Shown: positions 9,016 through 16,267, counted from the stretch's first letter. The stretch is DNA of 64,000 nt from Amycolatopsis solani (GCF_033441515.1 NZ_JAWQJT010000001.1:744001-808000), one strand, 5' to 3'. Made by a program: numbers and translations. The notes: a model not told the origin generated them from the letters alone.

Positions 9016-9554
9016 TTGGCGAGGTCCTCGATGACCTCGGCCCCGGGCAGCGAAGCCAGCGCGGCGCCGGAGATCAGCAGCTTGCTGCCTCGGATCCCGC
9101 TGCCGATGACGAGCTCGGGCGCGTCCGCGACCCGCTTGTCGAGCAGGATCGGCCACTCGGTCGGCAGGCCGACGGGCGTGATGCCGCCGTACTCCATGCC
9201 GGTGAGTTCGACGGCTTCGTCCATCGGCGCGAACGACGCCTTGCGGACGTCGAGGCGGCGCTTGATCACGCCGTTGACGTCGGCGCGGGTCGTCGCGAGC
9301 ACGAGCGCGGCCGCGAAGCGGACTTCGCCCGCGCGCTTGCCGGCGACGACGACGCAGTTCGCGGACGCCTCGAGCGGCGAGCCGTAGGCCTCGCAGAAGG
9401 CGGCGGTGTCGGCCAGCGAAGGGTCGATCTCCGTGACGCCGACGGCGTCCGGGTCGTCGAGCGCGGCCAGCGCCTTGGCGACGGGCTCGGCGAGCAGGTC
9501 GGTACGGGTGGGTGCGGGAACGACGGTGAGGCTCCCGGCAATCGTCCAGGTCAC
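9012..9554 (-). CDS. YbaK/ProX-type aminoacyl-tRNA deacylase domain protein
   Basis: A 180-residue stand-alone editing-domain protein. Visible family features are the central CVVVAGKRAGEVRFAAALVLATT strand region with its Lys, and the GGITPVGLP loop near residue 128 that binds the tRNA 3' end. Known members hydrolyse mischarged aminoacyl-tRNA (Cys- or Ala-tRNA-Pro). First gene of the operon with the dehydrogenase and ammonia-lyase genes; overlap with the next gene is GTGA. The link of an editing enzyme to two amino-acid enzymes is unusual and could mean protection against a non-standard amino acid. Confidence 0.85.
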   Translation of the reverse strand: MTWTIAGSLTVVPAPTRTDLLAEPVAKALAALDDPDAVGVTEIDPSLADTAAFCEAYGSPLEASANCVVVAGKRAGEVRFAAALVLATTRADVNGVIKRRLDVRKASFAPMDEAVELTGMEYGGITPVGLPTEWPILLDKRVADAPELVIGSGIRGSKLLISGAALASLPGAEVIEDLAK

Positions 9555-9567
9555 CCCGCCACCCTAG

Positions 9568-9867
9568 CTACCAGTTGGAGCCGCCGCGCTGGACCTCGAT
9601 CAGCTTGGGCCGGACGTCCACGATGTAGACCAGGACGGCGGCCATCGCGGGCACCCAGAAGATCATCCCGGGACCCATCACGTCGAACAGCGCCATGGCG
9701 AGCGTCGCGGCGCCCGTGATCAGCATCCAGATCGGCTTGGTCTTGCGGTCGGCCGCGGAGTAGGCGTCGGCGCGCTGCAGGAGCGCGTGCACGAAGGCGA
9801 AGAGGCCGACCAGCGCGCTGCCCCAGTGGACGACTTGGAGGATCCAGATGGCGACTAGCACAGCCAC
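9568..9867 (-). CDS. DUF2516 membrane protein
   Basis: A 99-residue protein with three hydrophobic segments ([50 protein letters not shown]) and a short polar C end. It matches the small membrane protein that follows hbhA in mycobacteria (the Rv0476 position), in the same order as here. It starts with GTG and lies downstream of a strong hairpin after hbhA, so it may be partly uncoupled from that gene. Function is unknown. Confidence 0.82.
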   Translation of the reverse strand: MAVLVAIWILQVVHWGSALVGLFAFVHALLQRADAYSAADRKTKPIWMLITGAATLAMALFDVMGPGMIFWVPAMAAVLVYIVDVRPKLIEVQRGGSNW

Positions 9868-9896
9868 AGCTTACGGCAAACCGCCCGAACGACCCC

Positions 9897-9927
9897 GGCC
9901 CCGCCACCGGGGTCCGGTGGCGGGGCC
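9897..9927. terminator. GC-rich hairpin between hbhA and the DUF2516 gene
   Basis: Perfect 14-base arms (GGCCCCGCCACCGG and its complement) around the 3-base loop GGT. It follows the hbhA stop codon on the minus strand by 17 bases. There is no T-run, which is common for actinobacterial terminators. Confidence 0.7.
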
Positions 9928-9944
9928 GAGTGTTCACGAAGGCC

Positions 9945-10622
9945 TTACTTGTCGGTCTTCGGCGCAGCCGGCTTCTTCGCGGCGGCGCTCGTGGTGGTGC
10001 GACGGGCCGGGGCGGCCGTCTTCGGAGCCGTCTTGTTCGCGACCTTGCGGCTCGCGGAACGGGTCTCGTGGGCGACGTCGTCACCCAGCTCCTCGATGGC
10101 GTCGGCGGCCTCGCCGGCGACCTCGGTCACCTTGCGGGCGGTCTTCTCGCCCACCGAGCGGGTGCGCTTGGTGAAGGTGCCCAGCACGCCGTCGACGCGC
10201 TCGCGGACCTCGGTGGTGACGCCCTCGACCTGACCCTGCGCGGTGGTGATGGCCTCTTCGAGCTGCTCGATGGCCTTCTTGACCTGCGGCTGCGCGGCGA
10301 ACTTGTCCCACGCCTGCTCGCCCGACTCGGCCAGCTTGTTGTACAGCTTGAGCGCGGCCTCGGTGTACTCGTCGATGACCTTGCGCAGCTCGGCCGGGTC
10401 CAGCTTCTCGCGGAGGCTCTCGACGTCGGTCGGCAGCTCCTGCAGGTTCTTGCGGGCGGCCTCGCCGCTCTTCGTCACGTTCTCCTTGGCCTTCGCGACG
10501 GCGTCGGTGACGGCGTGCGTGGCCAGGTTGCCGGCGCCGAGCGCGGCGAGCAGCGGGGTGCGGACCTGGTCGATGGCGGTGGTGACGGCCTTCTTGACGT
10601 CCTCGGTCTTCGGGGTGGTCAT
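9945..10622 (-). CDS. hbhA: HbhA-like heparin-binding haemagglutinin homologue
   Basis: A 225-residue, strongly helical and charged protein. The N end is MTTPKTEDVKKAVTTAIDQ. Residues about 50-170 form a long amphipathic/coiled-coil region (ELRKVIDEYTEAALKLYNKL), and the C end is a Lys/Ala/Pro tail (KPAAPKTDK), as in mycobacterial HbhA, where this tail binds heparan sulfate. Order and strand (XRE regulator > hbhA > small membrane protein) equal the Rv0474-Rv0476 locus. The start ATG overlaps the regulator stop (ATGA). In a soil organism adhesion to host sugar is unlikely; a membrane or lipid-body-organising role is as plausible. Confidence 0.83.
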   Translation of the reverse strand: MTTPKTEDVKKAVTTAIDQVRTPLLAALGAGNLATHAVTDAVAKAKENVTKSGEAARKNLQELPTDVESLREKLDPAELRKVIDEYTEAALKLYNKLAESGEQAWDKFAAQPQVKKAIEQLEEAITTAQGQVEGVTTEVRERVDGVLGTFTKRTRSVGEKTARKVTEVAGEAADAIEELGDDVAHETRSASRKVANKTAPKTAAPARRTTTSAAAKKPAAPKTDK

Positions 10623-11080
10623 GCTGACTCCTTGGTGTCTGCGGCTGGTGTGGTGTCTGGGGTTTCCGGAGCGGGAGCGGCGGCCGGCCGTGCCGCGGCG
10701 TTCTCCCGGCGGAAGGACTCGTAGACGTCGAGCAGGACCTGCTTCTGCCGTTCGGTCAGCTCGGCGTCGGCGCGGATCGCGTCGCCCACCGGTCCGCCCG
10801 TCGGCAGATCGAGGATCCCGGCCTGCACGTACAGCGCTTCCGCCGAAATGCGCAGGCCCTTGGCGATCTGCTGCAGGATCTCCGCGCTGGGCTTGCGAAC
10901 CCCGCGCTCGATCTGGCTCAGGTACGGGTTGGACACGCCGGCGAGCTTCGACAGCTGGCGCAACGAGATCTTCGCGGTGTTGCGCTGCTGGCGGATGTAC
11001 TCGCCGATGTCGGAAGCGATGTCCGCGACCTTCTCCATGGGGCTGCCGGATCCTGGCTGGGCCCCACCGGTTTCTTTCAT
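10619..11080 (-). CDS. XRE-family helix-turn-helix regulator (Rv0474-like)
   Basis: A 153-residue regulator with a Cro/C1-type HTH at about residues 28-80 (ISLRQLSKLAGVSNPYLSQIE). ATG at 11080 is chosen over one 24 bases upstream because GAGGAGGTGACCGG lies directly before it, an excellent ribosome-binding site. The C end is Pro/Ala-rich and disordered. It leads the hbhA operon and a palindrome (11130-11150) sits upstream, so autoregulation is likely. The mycobacterial homologue is reported to respond to copper; no metal ligand set is obvious here. Confidence 0.85.
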   Translation of the reverse strand: MKETGGAQPGSGSPMEKVADIASDIGEYIRQQRNTAKISLRQLSKLAGVSNPYLSQIERGVRKPSAEILQQIAKGLRISAEALYVQAGILDLPTGGPVGDAIRADAELTERQKQVLLDVYESFRRENAAARPAAAPAPETPDTTPAADTKESA

Positions 11081-11129
11081 CCGGTCACCTCCTCGCGACA
11101 CCATCGACGGTACGCGCCGGTGCTAGCTA

Positions 11130-11150
11130 TTGCAAGCACTCTGCTTGCAA
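11130..11150. promoter_or_regulatory. Palindromic operator upstream of the XRE-hbhA operon
   Basis: Perfect 9-base inverted repeat, TTGCAAGCA and TGCTTGCAA around CTC, in the 105-base gap between the regulator and the divergent methyltransferase gene. It is about 50 bases upstream of the regulator start. On the minus strand the half-site supplies a TTGCAA -35-like element. The best candidate bound protein is the XRE regulator itself. Confidence 0.6.
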
Positions 11151-11173
11151 CCATCGGGTGTGACGCGCACCGC

Positions 11174-11179
11174 TAACGT
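11174..11179 (+). promoter_or_regulatory. Leaderless -10 (TAACGT) for the PCMT-like gene
   Basis: TAACGT ends 6 bases before the ATG at 11186, and no ribosome-binding site is present. Confidence 0.55.
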
Positions 11180-11185
11180 GGTCGC

Positions 11186-12334
11186 ATGACGCGCTCGGCC
11201 CGGCTGCGGCGGCGGCTCGTCGAGCACCTGCTCGACGAGGACGTCCTGCACGCCCCGGAGTGGATCGCCGCCTTCCGCGCGGTGCCCCGCCACGTCTTCC
11301 TGCCCCGGTTCTTCGCGCCGGCGGGCGGCCTGTGGGCGGCGGTCGACCACACCGACCCCGGCTGGCTGGAGACCGTCTACTCGCGCGACGTCCTGGTGAC
11401 CCAGCTGGACGACGACCCGGACCGCTGGGCGCTGGCCCGCCGCGACGGCCCGGTGGCGGGCACGCCGACGAGTTCGTCGAGCATGCCCTCGATCATGGCG
11501 ATCATGCTGGAGGAGCTGCGGGTGCGCGACGGCGACCGCGTGCTCGAGATCGGCACCGGCACCGGCTACAACGCCGCGCTGCTGAGCCACCGCTGCGGCG
11601 CCGGCCAGGTGTCCACCGTGGACATCGACCCCGTGCTCGTCGCGCAGGCGCGCGAACGCCTGGCCGCGGCGGGCCACCACCCGGCGTGCGCGGTGGGCGA
11701 CGGCGCACTCGGCTTCCCGGCCGGCCTGCTCTTCGACCGCGTGCTGTGCACGGCGTCGGTGTCCTCGATCCCGCTCCCGTGGCTGGCGCAGACGAAACCG
11801 GGCGGCCTGGTCGTGACGACGCTGAACCGCCCGATCGGCGCCGGGCTGATCCGGCTCGTCGCGGACGCCGACGGCGGTGGCCAGGGCCGCGTCCTGGCGC
11901 GGGACGGCCGGTTCATGCCGCTGCGCGCGCACCGGCTGCCCCACGCCGACCCGCTCCCGATGCCGTCGCGCGAGGACTGGGAGCAGACGCGGCTGCCGCT
12001 GTCGGCGGTCCTGCAGCCCCGCCGTCAGTTCGAGTTCTTCGCAGGCTTGGCGCTGCCGGGCGTCCGGCCGGTCCGCGACGGCGGCGACGAGGAAACCCCG
12101 GGCGTGGCGCTGGTCCACCCGGACGGCTCCTGGGTCCGCCACCGCAAGCGCGCCGGCGCGGACGAGGTGGCCCAGGGCGGCCCGCGCGCGCTGTGGGAAA
12201 TCGCCGAGGCCGCCTACGTCGACTGGTGCGAGCTCGACAAGCCGGACCGCGAGCGCTTCGGCGTGACGGTGACCGGCGCGCGCCAGGAGTTCTGGCTCGA
12301 CGAACCCGGCGGCCGCACCTGGCCGCTCGGCTGA
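11186..12334 (+). CDS. Protein-L-isoaspartate O-methyltransferase-like methyltransferase
   Basis: A 382-residue methyltransferase. The first 110 residues (EWIAAFRAVPRHVFLPRFF, then TSSSSMPSIMAIMLE) and motif I VLEIGTGTGYNAALLSHR, with VDIDPVLV after it, fit the PCMT family. It is longer than housekeeping PCMT (about 210) and has a 150-residue C-terminal domain. This layout resembles methyltransferases of ATP-grasp peptide maturation (TgmC-like) systems, which modify aspartates in graspetide-type peptides. No ATP-grasp ligase or precursor peptide was found in the window, so the assignment to such a system is open. Confidence 0.78.
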   Translation: MTRSARLRRRLVEHLLDEDVLHAPEWIAAFRAVPRHVFLPRFFAPAGGLWAAVDHTDPGWLETVYSRDVLVTQLDDDPDRWALARRDGPVAGTPTSSSSMPSIMAIMLEELRVRDGDRVLEIGTGTGYNAALLSHRCGAGQVSTVDIDPVLVAQARERLAAAGHHPACAVGDGALGFPAGLLFDRVLCTASVSSIPLPWLAQTKPGGLVVTTLNRPIGAGLIRLVADADGGGQGRVLARDGRFMPLRAHRLPHADPLPMPSREDWEQTRLPLSAVLQPRRQFEFFAGLALPGVRPVRDGGDEETPGVALVHPDGSWVRHRKRAGADEVAQGGPRALWEIAEAAYVDWCELDKPDRERFGVTVTGARQEFWLDEPGGRTWPLG

Positions 12335-12340
12335 CCCGAG

Positions 12341-12366
12341 GCCGCACTTTCACGTGAAAGTGCGGC
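12341..12366. terminator. Bidirectional palindromic terminator
   Basis: A perfect palindrome, each half GCCGCACTTTCAC or its complement, placed between two convergent genes (stops at 12334 and 12372). It is one of several such elements at convergent ends in this window. Confidence 0.7.
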
Positions 12367-12371
12367 GTCGG

Positions 12372-12983
12372 CTAAGGCAGCCGGGCGCGGATCCACTTCT
12401 CGACGTGGTCGGCCGCGGCCTCCGTGGAGACCTCCGTCGTGTCGAGGAGCTCGACCCCCAGCTCCCCGGCCGACGAGCGCAGCCAGGCGGTGAACTCGAG
12501 CATTTCGTCGATCCGTGGCTCGTCCCACTCCCGCCAGGCCGGACGCGCCCGCAGCCGGGCCCGCAGCGACTCCGGCGTGCCCACCAGCGCGAGGTAGTGG
12601 ATGTCGCTGAAGAACGCGCGCTCCGGCAACGGCTCGAACTCCGGGGGCGCGACGGTGCCGCAGAGCACGACCGGGCGGCCGTTCTGGTGCAGCATCGCCG
12701 CCATCCGGAGCCAGGCCGCGCGGAACGCCGGGACGTCGTCGCGGAGCGCGCCCGTCCAGAGGACGTCCTGCTCCAGCACGACGACTTCGCCGTCGAAGCG
12801 GGACGCCAGCAGCGGTCCGAGCGTCGACTTACCCGCGCCGCTCGGGCCGGTCAGCGCGAACAGCGGCAGCTTCCGGAACGGCCAGGTGTGCCCGCAGCGC
12901 GCGCACTCCAGCGTCGTGCCGGAGACGACCGGGCGGTCGGCCCGGTCGCCGCACGCCGGGCAGATCCGCAGGTCGAGCCCCAC
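12372..12983 (-). CDS. P-loop NTPase with N-terminal zinc ribbon
   Basis: A 203-residue protein. The first 30 residues hold a zinc ribbon of the form CPACGDRA...LECARCGHTW, then a Walker A motif (FALTGPSGAGKSTL, about residues 40-53) and adenylate/shikimate-kinase-like body (VVVLEQDVLW). It may phosphorylate a small molecule or nucleotide. GTG at 12983 is chosen; it follows the stop of the upstream gene by one base, so the two are one operon. The function is unproven. Confidence 0.75.
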   Translation of the reverse strand: MGLDLRICPACGDRADRPVVSGTTLECARCGHTWPFRKLPLFALTGPSGAGKSTLGPLLASRFDGEVVVLEQDVLWTGALRDDVPAFRAAWLRMAAMLHQNGRPVVLCGTVAPPEFEPLPERAFFSDIHYLALVGTPESLRARLRARPAWREWDEPRIDEMLEFTAWLRSSAGELGVELLDTTEVSTEAAADHVEKWIRARLP

Positions 12984-12984
12984 C

Positions 12985-13377
12985 TCAGTCGAAGAGGTTC
13001 TCGAGGAAGCTGCGCTTGCGGTGACCGTGCCCGTACGGGCGCGGCGAATCGGAGTAACCACCGCGGTGCGGCCGCGGCGAGTCCGAGTAGCCACCACGGT
13101 GCGGCCGCGGCGAGTCCGAATAACCGCCGCGGTACCCCTTCGGCGAATCCGGGTGGCCACCGCGGTACGGGCGCGGCGAGTCGGGACGGCCGTAGTGCGC
13201 CGTCTGACCGGGCTGGTACTGCGGCGGCTGCTGGCCGTAGAACGAGCTCTCCGCACCGACGATCGCCTCGAGCTCACCGCGGTCCAGGAAGATCCCGCGG
13301 CAGCCGTCGCACTGGTCGATGTGGATGCCGTTCTTGTCGACGGTCCGCATCTGGTTCTGACACTTCGGACAAATCAC
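12985..13377 (-). CDS. Zinc-finger TFIIB-type protein with Pro/Arg/Gly/Ser repeats
   Basis: A 130-residue protein. The N end is a zf-TFIIB ribbon (MICPKCQNQMRTV...QCDGCRGIFLDRGELEAI). From residue 60 it changes to near-identical units (SDSPRPHRGGY repeated; about four copies, 11 residues each) and ends in a basic HGHRKRSFLENLFD. The DNA of the repeat is also nearly identical between copies, so copy number may vary. The zinc ribbon is paired with another zinc ribbon in the next gene. Role unknown; RNA or nucleic-acid binding is possible for the RGG-like region. Confidence 0.75.
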   Translation of the reverse strand: MICPKCQNQMRTVDKNGIHIDQCDGCRGIFLDRGELEAIVGAESSFYGQQPPQYQPGQTAHYGRPDSPRPYRGGHPDSPKGYRGGYSDSPRPHRGGYSDSPRPHRGGYSDSPRPYGHGHRKRSFLENLFD

Positions 13378-13413
13378 ACATCAGAGCCTACGCATGTTCG
13401 GGCTCGCTGTCCC

Positions 13414-13782
13414 TCAGCACGCGCAGAGGCAGAACGGGTGCCCGGCCGGATCGGCGTAGACGCGGAACGTCTCCGGCTCGTCGTCCAGCAGTTTCGCGCC
13501 GAGGCCGAGCACGCGCTCGTGCGCCGCTTCGAGATCGGTGACGTTCAGGTCGAGGTGCAGCTGCTGCGGGTTCTCCGCGGACGGCCACGACGGCGGCCGG
13601 TGGTCGGGCACCCGCTGGAACGCGATCCCCGCACCCCCGAGCGGGTTGGCGAGCGTCACCCAGTGCCCGTCTTCGGCGACCTCGGGCGCGTCCCACTCCA
13701 GCACCGCCCGGTAGAACCCGGCCAGCGCCACCGGGTCGGGGCAGTCGAGGGCCACCACGCCCAGCGTCGGTACCGCACTCAT
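13414..13782 (-). CDS. VOC (glyoxalase/bleomycin resistance) family protein
   Basis: A 122-residue single-module VOC protein (LGVVALDCPDPVALAGFYRAVL at the N end; LHLDLNVTDLEAAHERVLGLGA; C end YADPAGHPFCLC). Such proteins form dimers with metal-binding βαβββ modules. ATG at 13782 has GGGAG eight bases upstream. A CATAAT-like -10 lies at 13815-13820 on the minus strand. Substrate unknown. It is divergent from the CGNR gene. Confidence 0.82.
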   Translation of the reverse strand: MSAVPTLGVVALDCPDPVALAGFYRAVLEWDAPEVAEDGHWVTLANPLGGAGIAFQRVPDHRPPSWPSAENPQQLHLDLNVTDLEAAHERVLGLGAKLLDDEPETFRVYADPAGHPFCLCAC

Positions 13783-13856
13783 CGCGCCACTCCCTTCAAG
13801 TAACCGTTGTTCGCATTATGTGGGTTAGCCGACGCGGGGGCAACCACCGGCCGCCG

Positions 13857-13862
13857 TACACT
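13857..13862 (+). promoter_or_regulatory. Leaderless -10 (TACACT) for CGNR gene
   Basis: TACACT is followed by exactly 6 bases and the GTG start at 13869. No Shine-Dalgarno sequence precedes the start. Confidence 0.55.
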
Positions 13863-13868
13863 TGTCAC

Positions 13869-14333
13869 GTGCACACCGACGCCTCCCTCGTGGTGGAGTT
13901 CCTCAACACGGTCAACGTCGAAGAGGGCACTGACCTGCTCGAAGATCCCGGGCAGTGGCGCGAGTGGGCAGCCGGGCACGCGGTGCGGGCGAACCCGGCC
14001 CCCGAAGCCCGCGCGGCCCGCGACGCCCTGCGCGCGGCGATCGGCGACCCCCGCCTCCCGGGCGGCAGCCTCGACGTCGGCACGAGGATTTCCCTGACCG
14101 ACGCCGGCCCGGCCCTGGTCGCGGACGACGCGATCGGCGCAGTGTTCGCGGCCTGCGCCCGCCTGGTGGTCCGCGGCGACTGGATCCGGCTGAAGATCTG
14201 CCCGGCGGACACGTGCCTGTGGGCGTTCTACGACGAGTCCCGCAACCGTTCCCGCACGTGGTGCTCCATGCGGGTGTGCGGCAACCGCGAGAAGGCCCGC
14301 GGCTGGCGAGCCCGCACCGCCGCAGCCGGCTGA
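13869..14333 (+). CDS. CGNR zinc-finger protein (ABATE domain)
   Basis: A 154-residue protein. The C end has the zinc-knuckle CPADTCLWAFYD...SRTWCSMRVCGNREKAR with the name-giving CGNR. The N-terminal ABATE half is shorter than in the second CGNR protein of this window (28220-28774). These are predicted DNA-binding regulators. GTG at 13869 is supported by the leaderless promoter and by the N end VHTDASLVVEFLNTVN, which matches the family start. The stop codon lies inside the first of five tandem repeats. Confidence 0.82.
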   Translation: MHTDASLVVEFLNTVNVEEGTDLLEDPGQWREWAAGHAVRANPAPEARAARDALRAAIGDPRLPGGSLDVGTRISLTDAGPALVADDAIGAVFAACARLVVRGDWIRLKICPADTCLWAFYDESRNRSRTWCSMRVCGNREKARGWRARTAAAG

Positions 14334-14612
14334 CCCGCTCCACGCTCGCCCGAGGTTCGCGGACCGCCACCCTTTCCCGCGCAGCCGACTGACTCCGCCC
14401 CGGTTCGCGGCCGAAGTTCGCGGCCCGGCGCCCTTCCGCGCGGTCGGCTGACCGGCTCCACGCTCGGCCGAGGTCGCGGACCGGCGCCGCGGCTGGCCGG
14501 CCAGCTGACCAGCTCCACGCAAGGCCGAAGCTCGCGGCCCGGCGCCCTTCCCGCGCGGCCGGCTGACCAGCTCCACGCTCGGCCGAAGCCCGCGGACCGG
14601 CGCCGCGGCCGG
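14325..14612. repeat. Five tandem degenerate 57-59 base repeats
   Basis: Copies begin at 14325, 14384, 14443, 14500 and 14558. Each starts GCCGGCTGACCAGCTCCACG or a near copy, and includes CTCGGCCGAAG and GCGGACCGGCGCC blocks. The first copy contains the stop codon of the CGNR gene. Noncoding. Confidence 0.75.
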
Positions 14613-14655
14613 CCCCAGTCCTGCCCTGACTCGCGAGCCACCCGGGCCGTCCGAG

Positions 14656-14710
14656 TGTCGTGAATGACTCATTCATGTCGTCGGACGACATGAATGAGTC
14701 ATTCACGACA
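14656..14710. repeat. Long perfect palindrome (26-base arms, 3-base loop)
   Basis: Arms begin TGTCGTGAATGACTCATTCA and are perfectly complementary over 26 bases, with loop CGG. The arm itself holds the smaller palindrome TGAATGACTCATTCA. It lies between convergent genes and may be a terminator or a dispersed repeat. Confidence 0.8.
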
Positions 14711-14761
14711 TCCAGCCAGCCCGCGCGGAGCTCTCATCCGAGCAACGAACCCGCGAACAGC

Positions 14762-14898
14762 TGTGGACAACTCGCCCCCGCGGCACCACATATCCACGCC
14801 CCCGCCATCCCCACCCCCACACGTTGTGGACAGCCATTAGGCCATCACCGTGAAAACCTGTGGATAACCCCGGGGATAACTCAGCTTCCTGTGGACAA
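14762..14898. promoter_or_regulatory. Cluster of DnaA-box-like sites
   Basis: TGTGGACAA at 14762-14770 and 14890-14898 and TGTGGATAA at 14859-14867 are exact or near-exact complements of the DnaA box (TTGTCCACA / TTATCCACA). A weaker TGTGGACAG lies at 14825-14833. All are in the same orientation, inside a gap between convergent genes where no promoter is needed. Confidence 0.55.
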
Positions 14899-14939
14899 CT
14901 GGTTTGAAGCTCCCCCAGGTGTGGTATAGCTCCCGGCCG

Positions 14940-16238
14940 TCAGAACAGCAGCTCCGCGACGGCGTAGATGACCAGCCCGGCCAGCGCGCCCACCACCGTG
15001 CCGTTGATCCGGATGAACTGCAGGTCGCGGCCCACCTGGAGCTCGATCTTCCGCGACGTCTCCTCGGCGTCCCACCGCTCGACCGTGTCGGTGATGATCG
15101 TCGTGATCTCGCGCGAGTAGTTCTTCACCAGGTACGCCGCGGCGCCCTCGACCCAGCCGTCCGCCTTCGCGCGCAGCTGATCATCCGAAACCAGCCGCGA
15201 ACCCAGCGACATCAAGCCCAGCCGGACGCGGCGGCGCAGCTCGCTCGACGGGTCCTCGGCCGCTGTCAGCAGCATCTCCTTCGCCGTGCTCCACGCCGAG
15301 CCGATCAGGCGCTGGACCTCCTCGTGGTGCACGATCTGGCCCTTGACCTGCTCGGCGCGGGCCATCACCTCGGGGTCGGTCTGCAGGTCCTGGGCGAACT
15401 CGCCGAGGAACTTGTCCAGTGCCAGCCGCATCGGGTGGTTGACGTCGGTCTTGACCGCCCACGCGAACGACAGGACCTCGCCGTACACCTTGTCCGCGAG
15501 CATCTCGTCGACGAACTTCGGCGACCAGCTCGGCGCCCGGTCCGAGACCACGCGCAGCATCGTCGTGTGGTTGTCGCGGACCCACTCGTACGCGCGGTCG
15601 CACATCAGGTCCACCAGCTTGTGGTGCGCGCCGTCGGCGAAGACGCCCTGGAGGATCTTGCCCAGCGGCGGGCCCCACGGCTTGTCGATGATCCGCCGCG
15701 CGACCGCCTGCTCCATGATCGCCTGGACGTCCTCGTCGCGGAGCACCTTGACCGCCGCGCGGACCACCGTGGCCAGCTCGGACGTCACGCGCTCGGCGTT
15801 GTCCTCCTGCGCCAGCCACCCGCCGAGCCGCCGCGCGAGCTCGACGCGCTTGAGCTTGTCGCGCACGACCTCCTCGGACAGGAAGTTCGAGCCGACGAAG
15901 TCGCCGAGGCTGTTGCCGAGGGCGTCCTTCTTGTTCGGGATGATCGCCGTGTGCGGGATCTTCAGCCCGAGCGGGTGCCGGAACAGCGCCGTGACGGCGA
16001 ACCAGTCGGCCAGCGCGCCGACCATGCCGGCTTCGGCGGCCGCGCGCACGTAGCCGACCCAGCCCGGCCAGCCTGCCGACTGCGCCCAGCTCGTCAGCAG
16101 GAACACGACGGTGGCGCCGATCAGGAACGACAGCGCGACCAGCTTCATCTTGCGCAGCGCGCGCCGCTTTTCCGCTTCGCCGGCTGCGCCGCCCGGCGGG
16201 TCGGCGGGCGTCACCTTGGCGGGGGTCAGTTGCTCCAC
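14940..16238 (-). CDS. DUF445 family membrane protein
   Basis: A 432-residue protein with one membrane segment near residue 40 (LVALSFLIGATVVFLLTSW), the family block AAAEAGMVGALADWFAVTALFRHPLG around residues 65-92, a long helical body, and a C-terminal segment TVVGALAGLVIYAVAELLF. DUF445 proteins are widespread inner-membrane proteins of unknown role (YjiN/YheB type). GTG at 16238 is supported by a GACAAT -10-like hexamer 6 bases upstream (leaderless). Confidence 0.85.
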   Translation of the reverse strand: MEQLTPAKVTPADPPGGAAGEAEKRRALRKMKLVALSFLIGATVVFLLTSWAQSAGWPGWVGYVRAAAEAGMVGALADWFAVTALFRHPLGLKIPHTAIIPNKKDALGNSLGDFVGSNFLSEEVVRDKLKRVELARRLGGWLAQEDNAERVTSELATVVRAAVKVLRDEDVQAIMEQAVARRIIDKPWGPPLGKILQGVFADGAHHKLVDLMCDRAYEWVRDNHTTMLRVVSDRAPSWSPKFVDEMLADKVYGEVLSFAWAVKTDVNHPMRLALDKFLGEFAQDLQTDPEVMARAEQVKGQIVHHEEVQRLIGSAWSTAKEMLLTAAEDPSSELRRRVRLGLMSLGSRLVSDDQLRAKADGWVEGAAAYLVKNYSREITTIITDTVERWDAEETSRKIELQVGRDLQFIRINGTVVGALAGLVIYAVAELLF

Positions 16239-16267
16239 ATCGCCATTGTCCGTGAGGATGGCTGATC

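Noticed and set aside
8008..9156. Start of the dehydrogenase at 9156
   Set aside because: The extra 47 residues are Arg/Gly-rich and overlap a recognised YbaK gene; the GTG at 9015 starts the conserved part.
14711..14940. Replication origin
   Set aside because: DnaA boxes are present, but no dnaA, dnaN or parAB genes, no AT-rich unwinding element, and the cluster is small.
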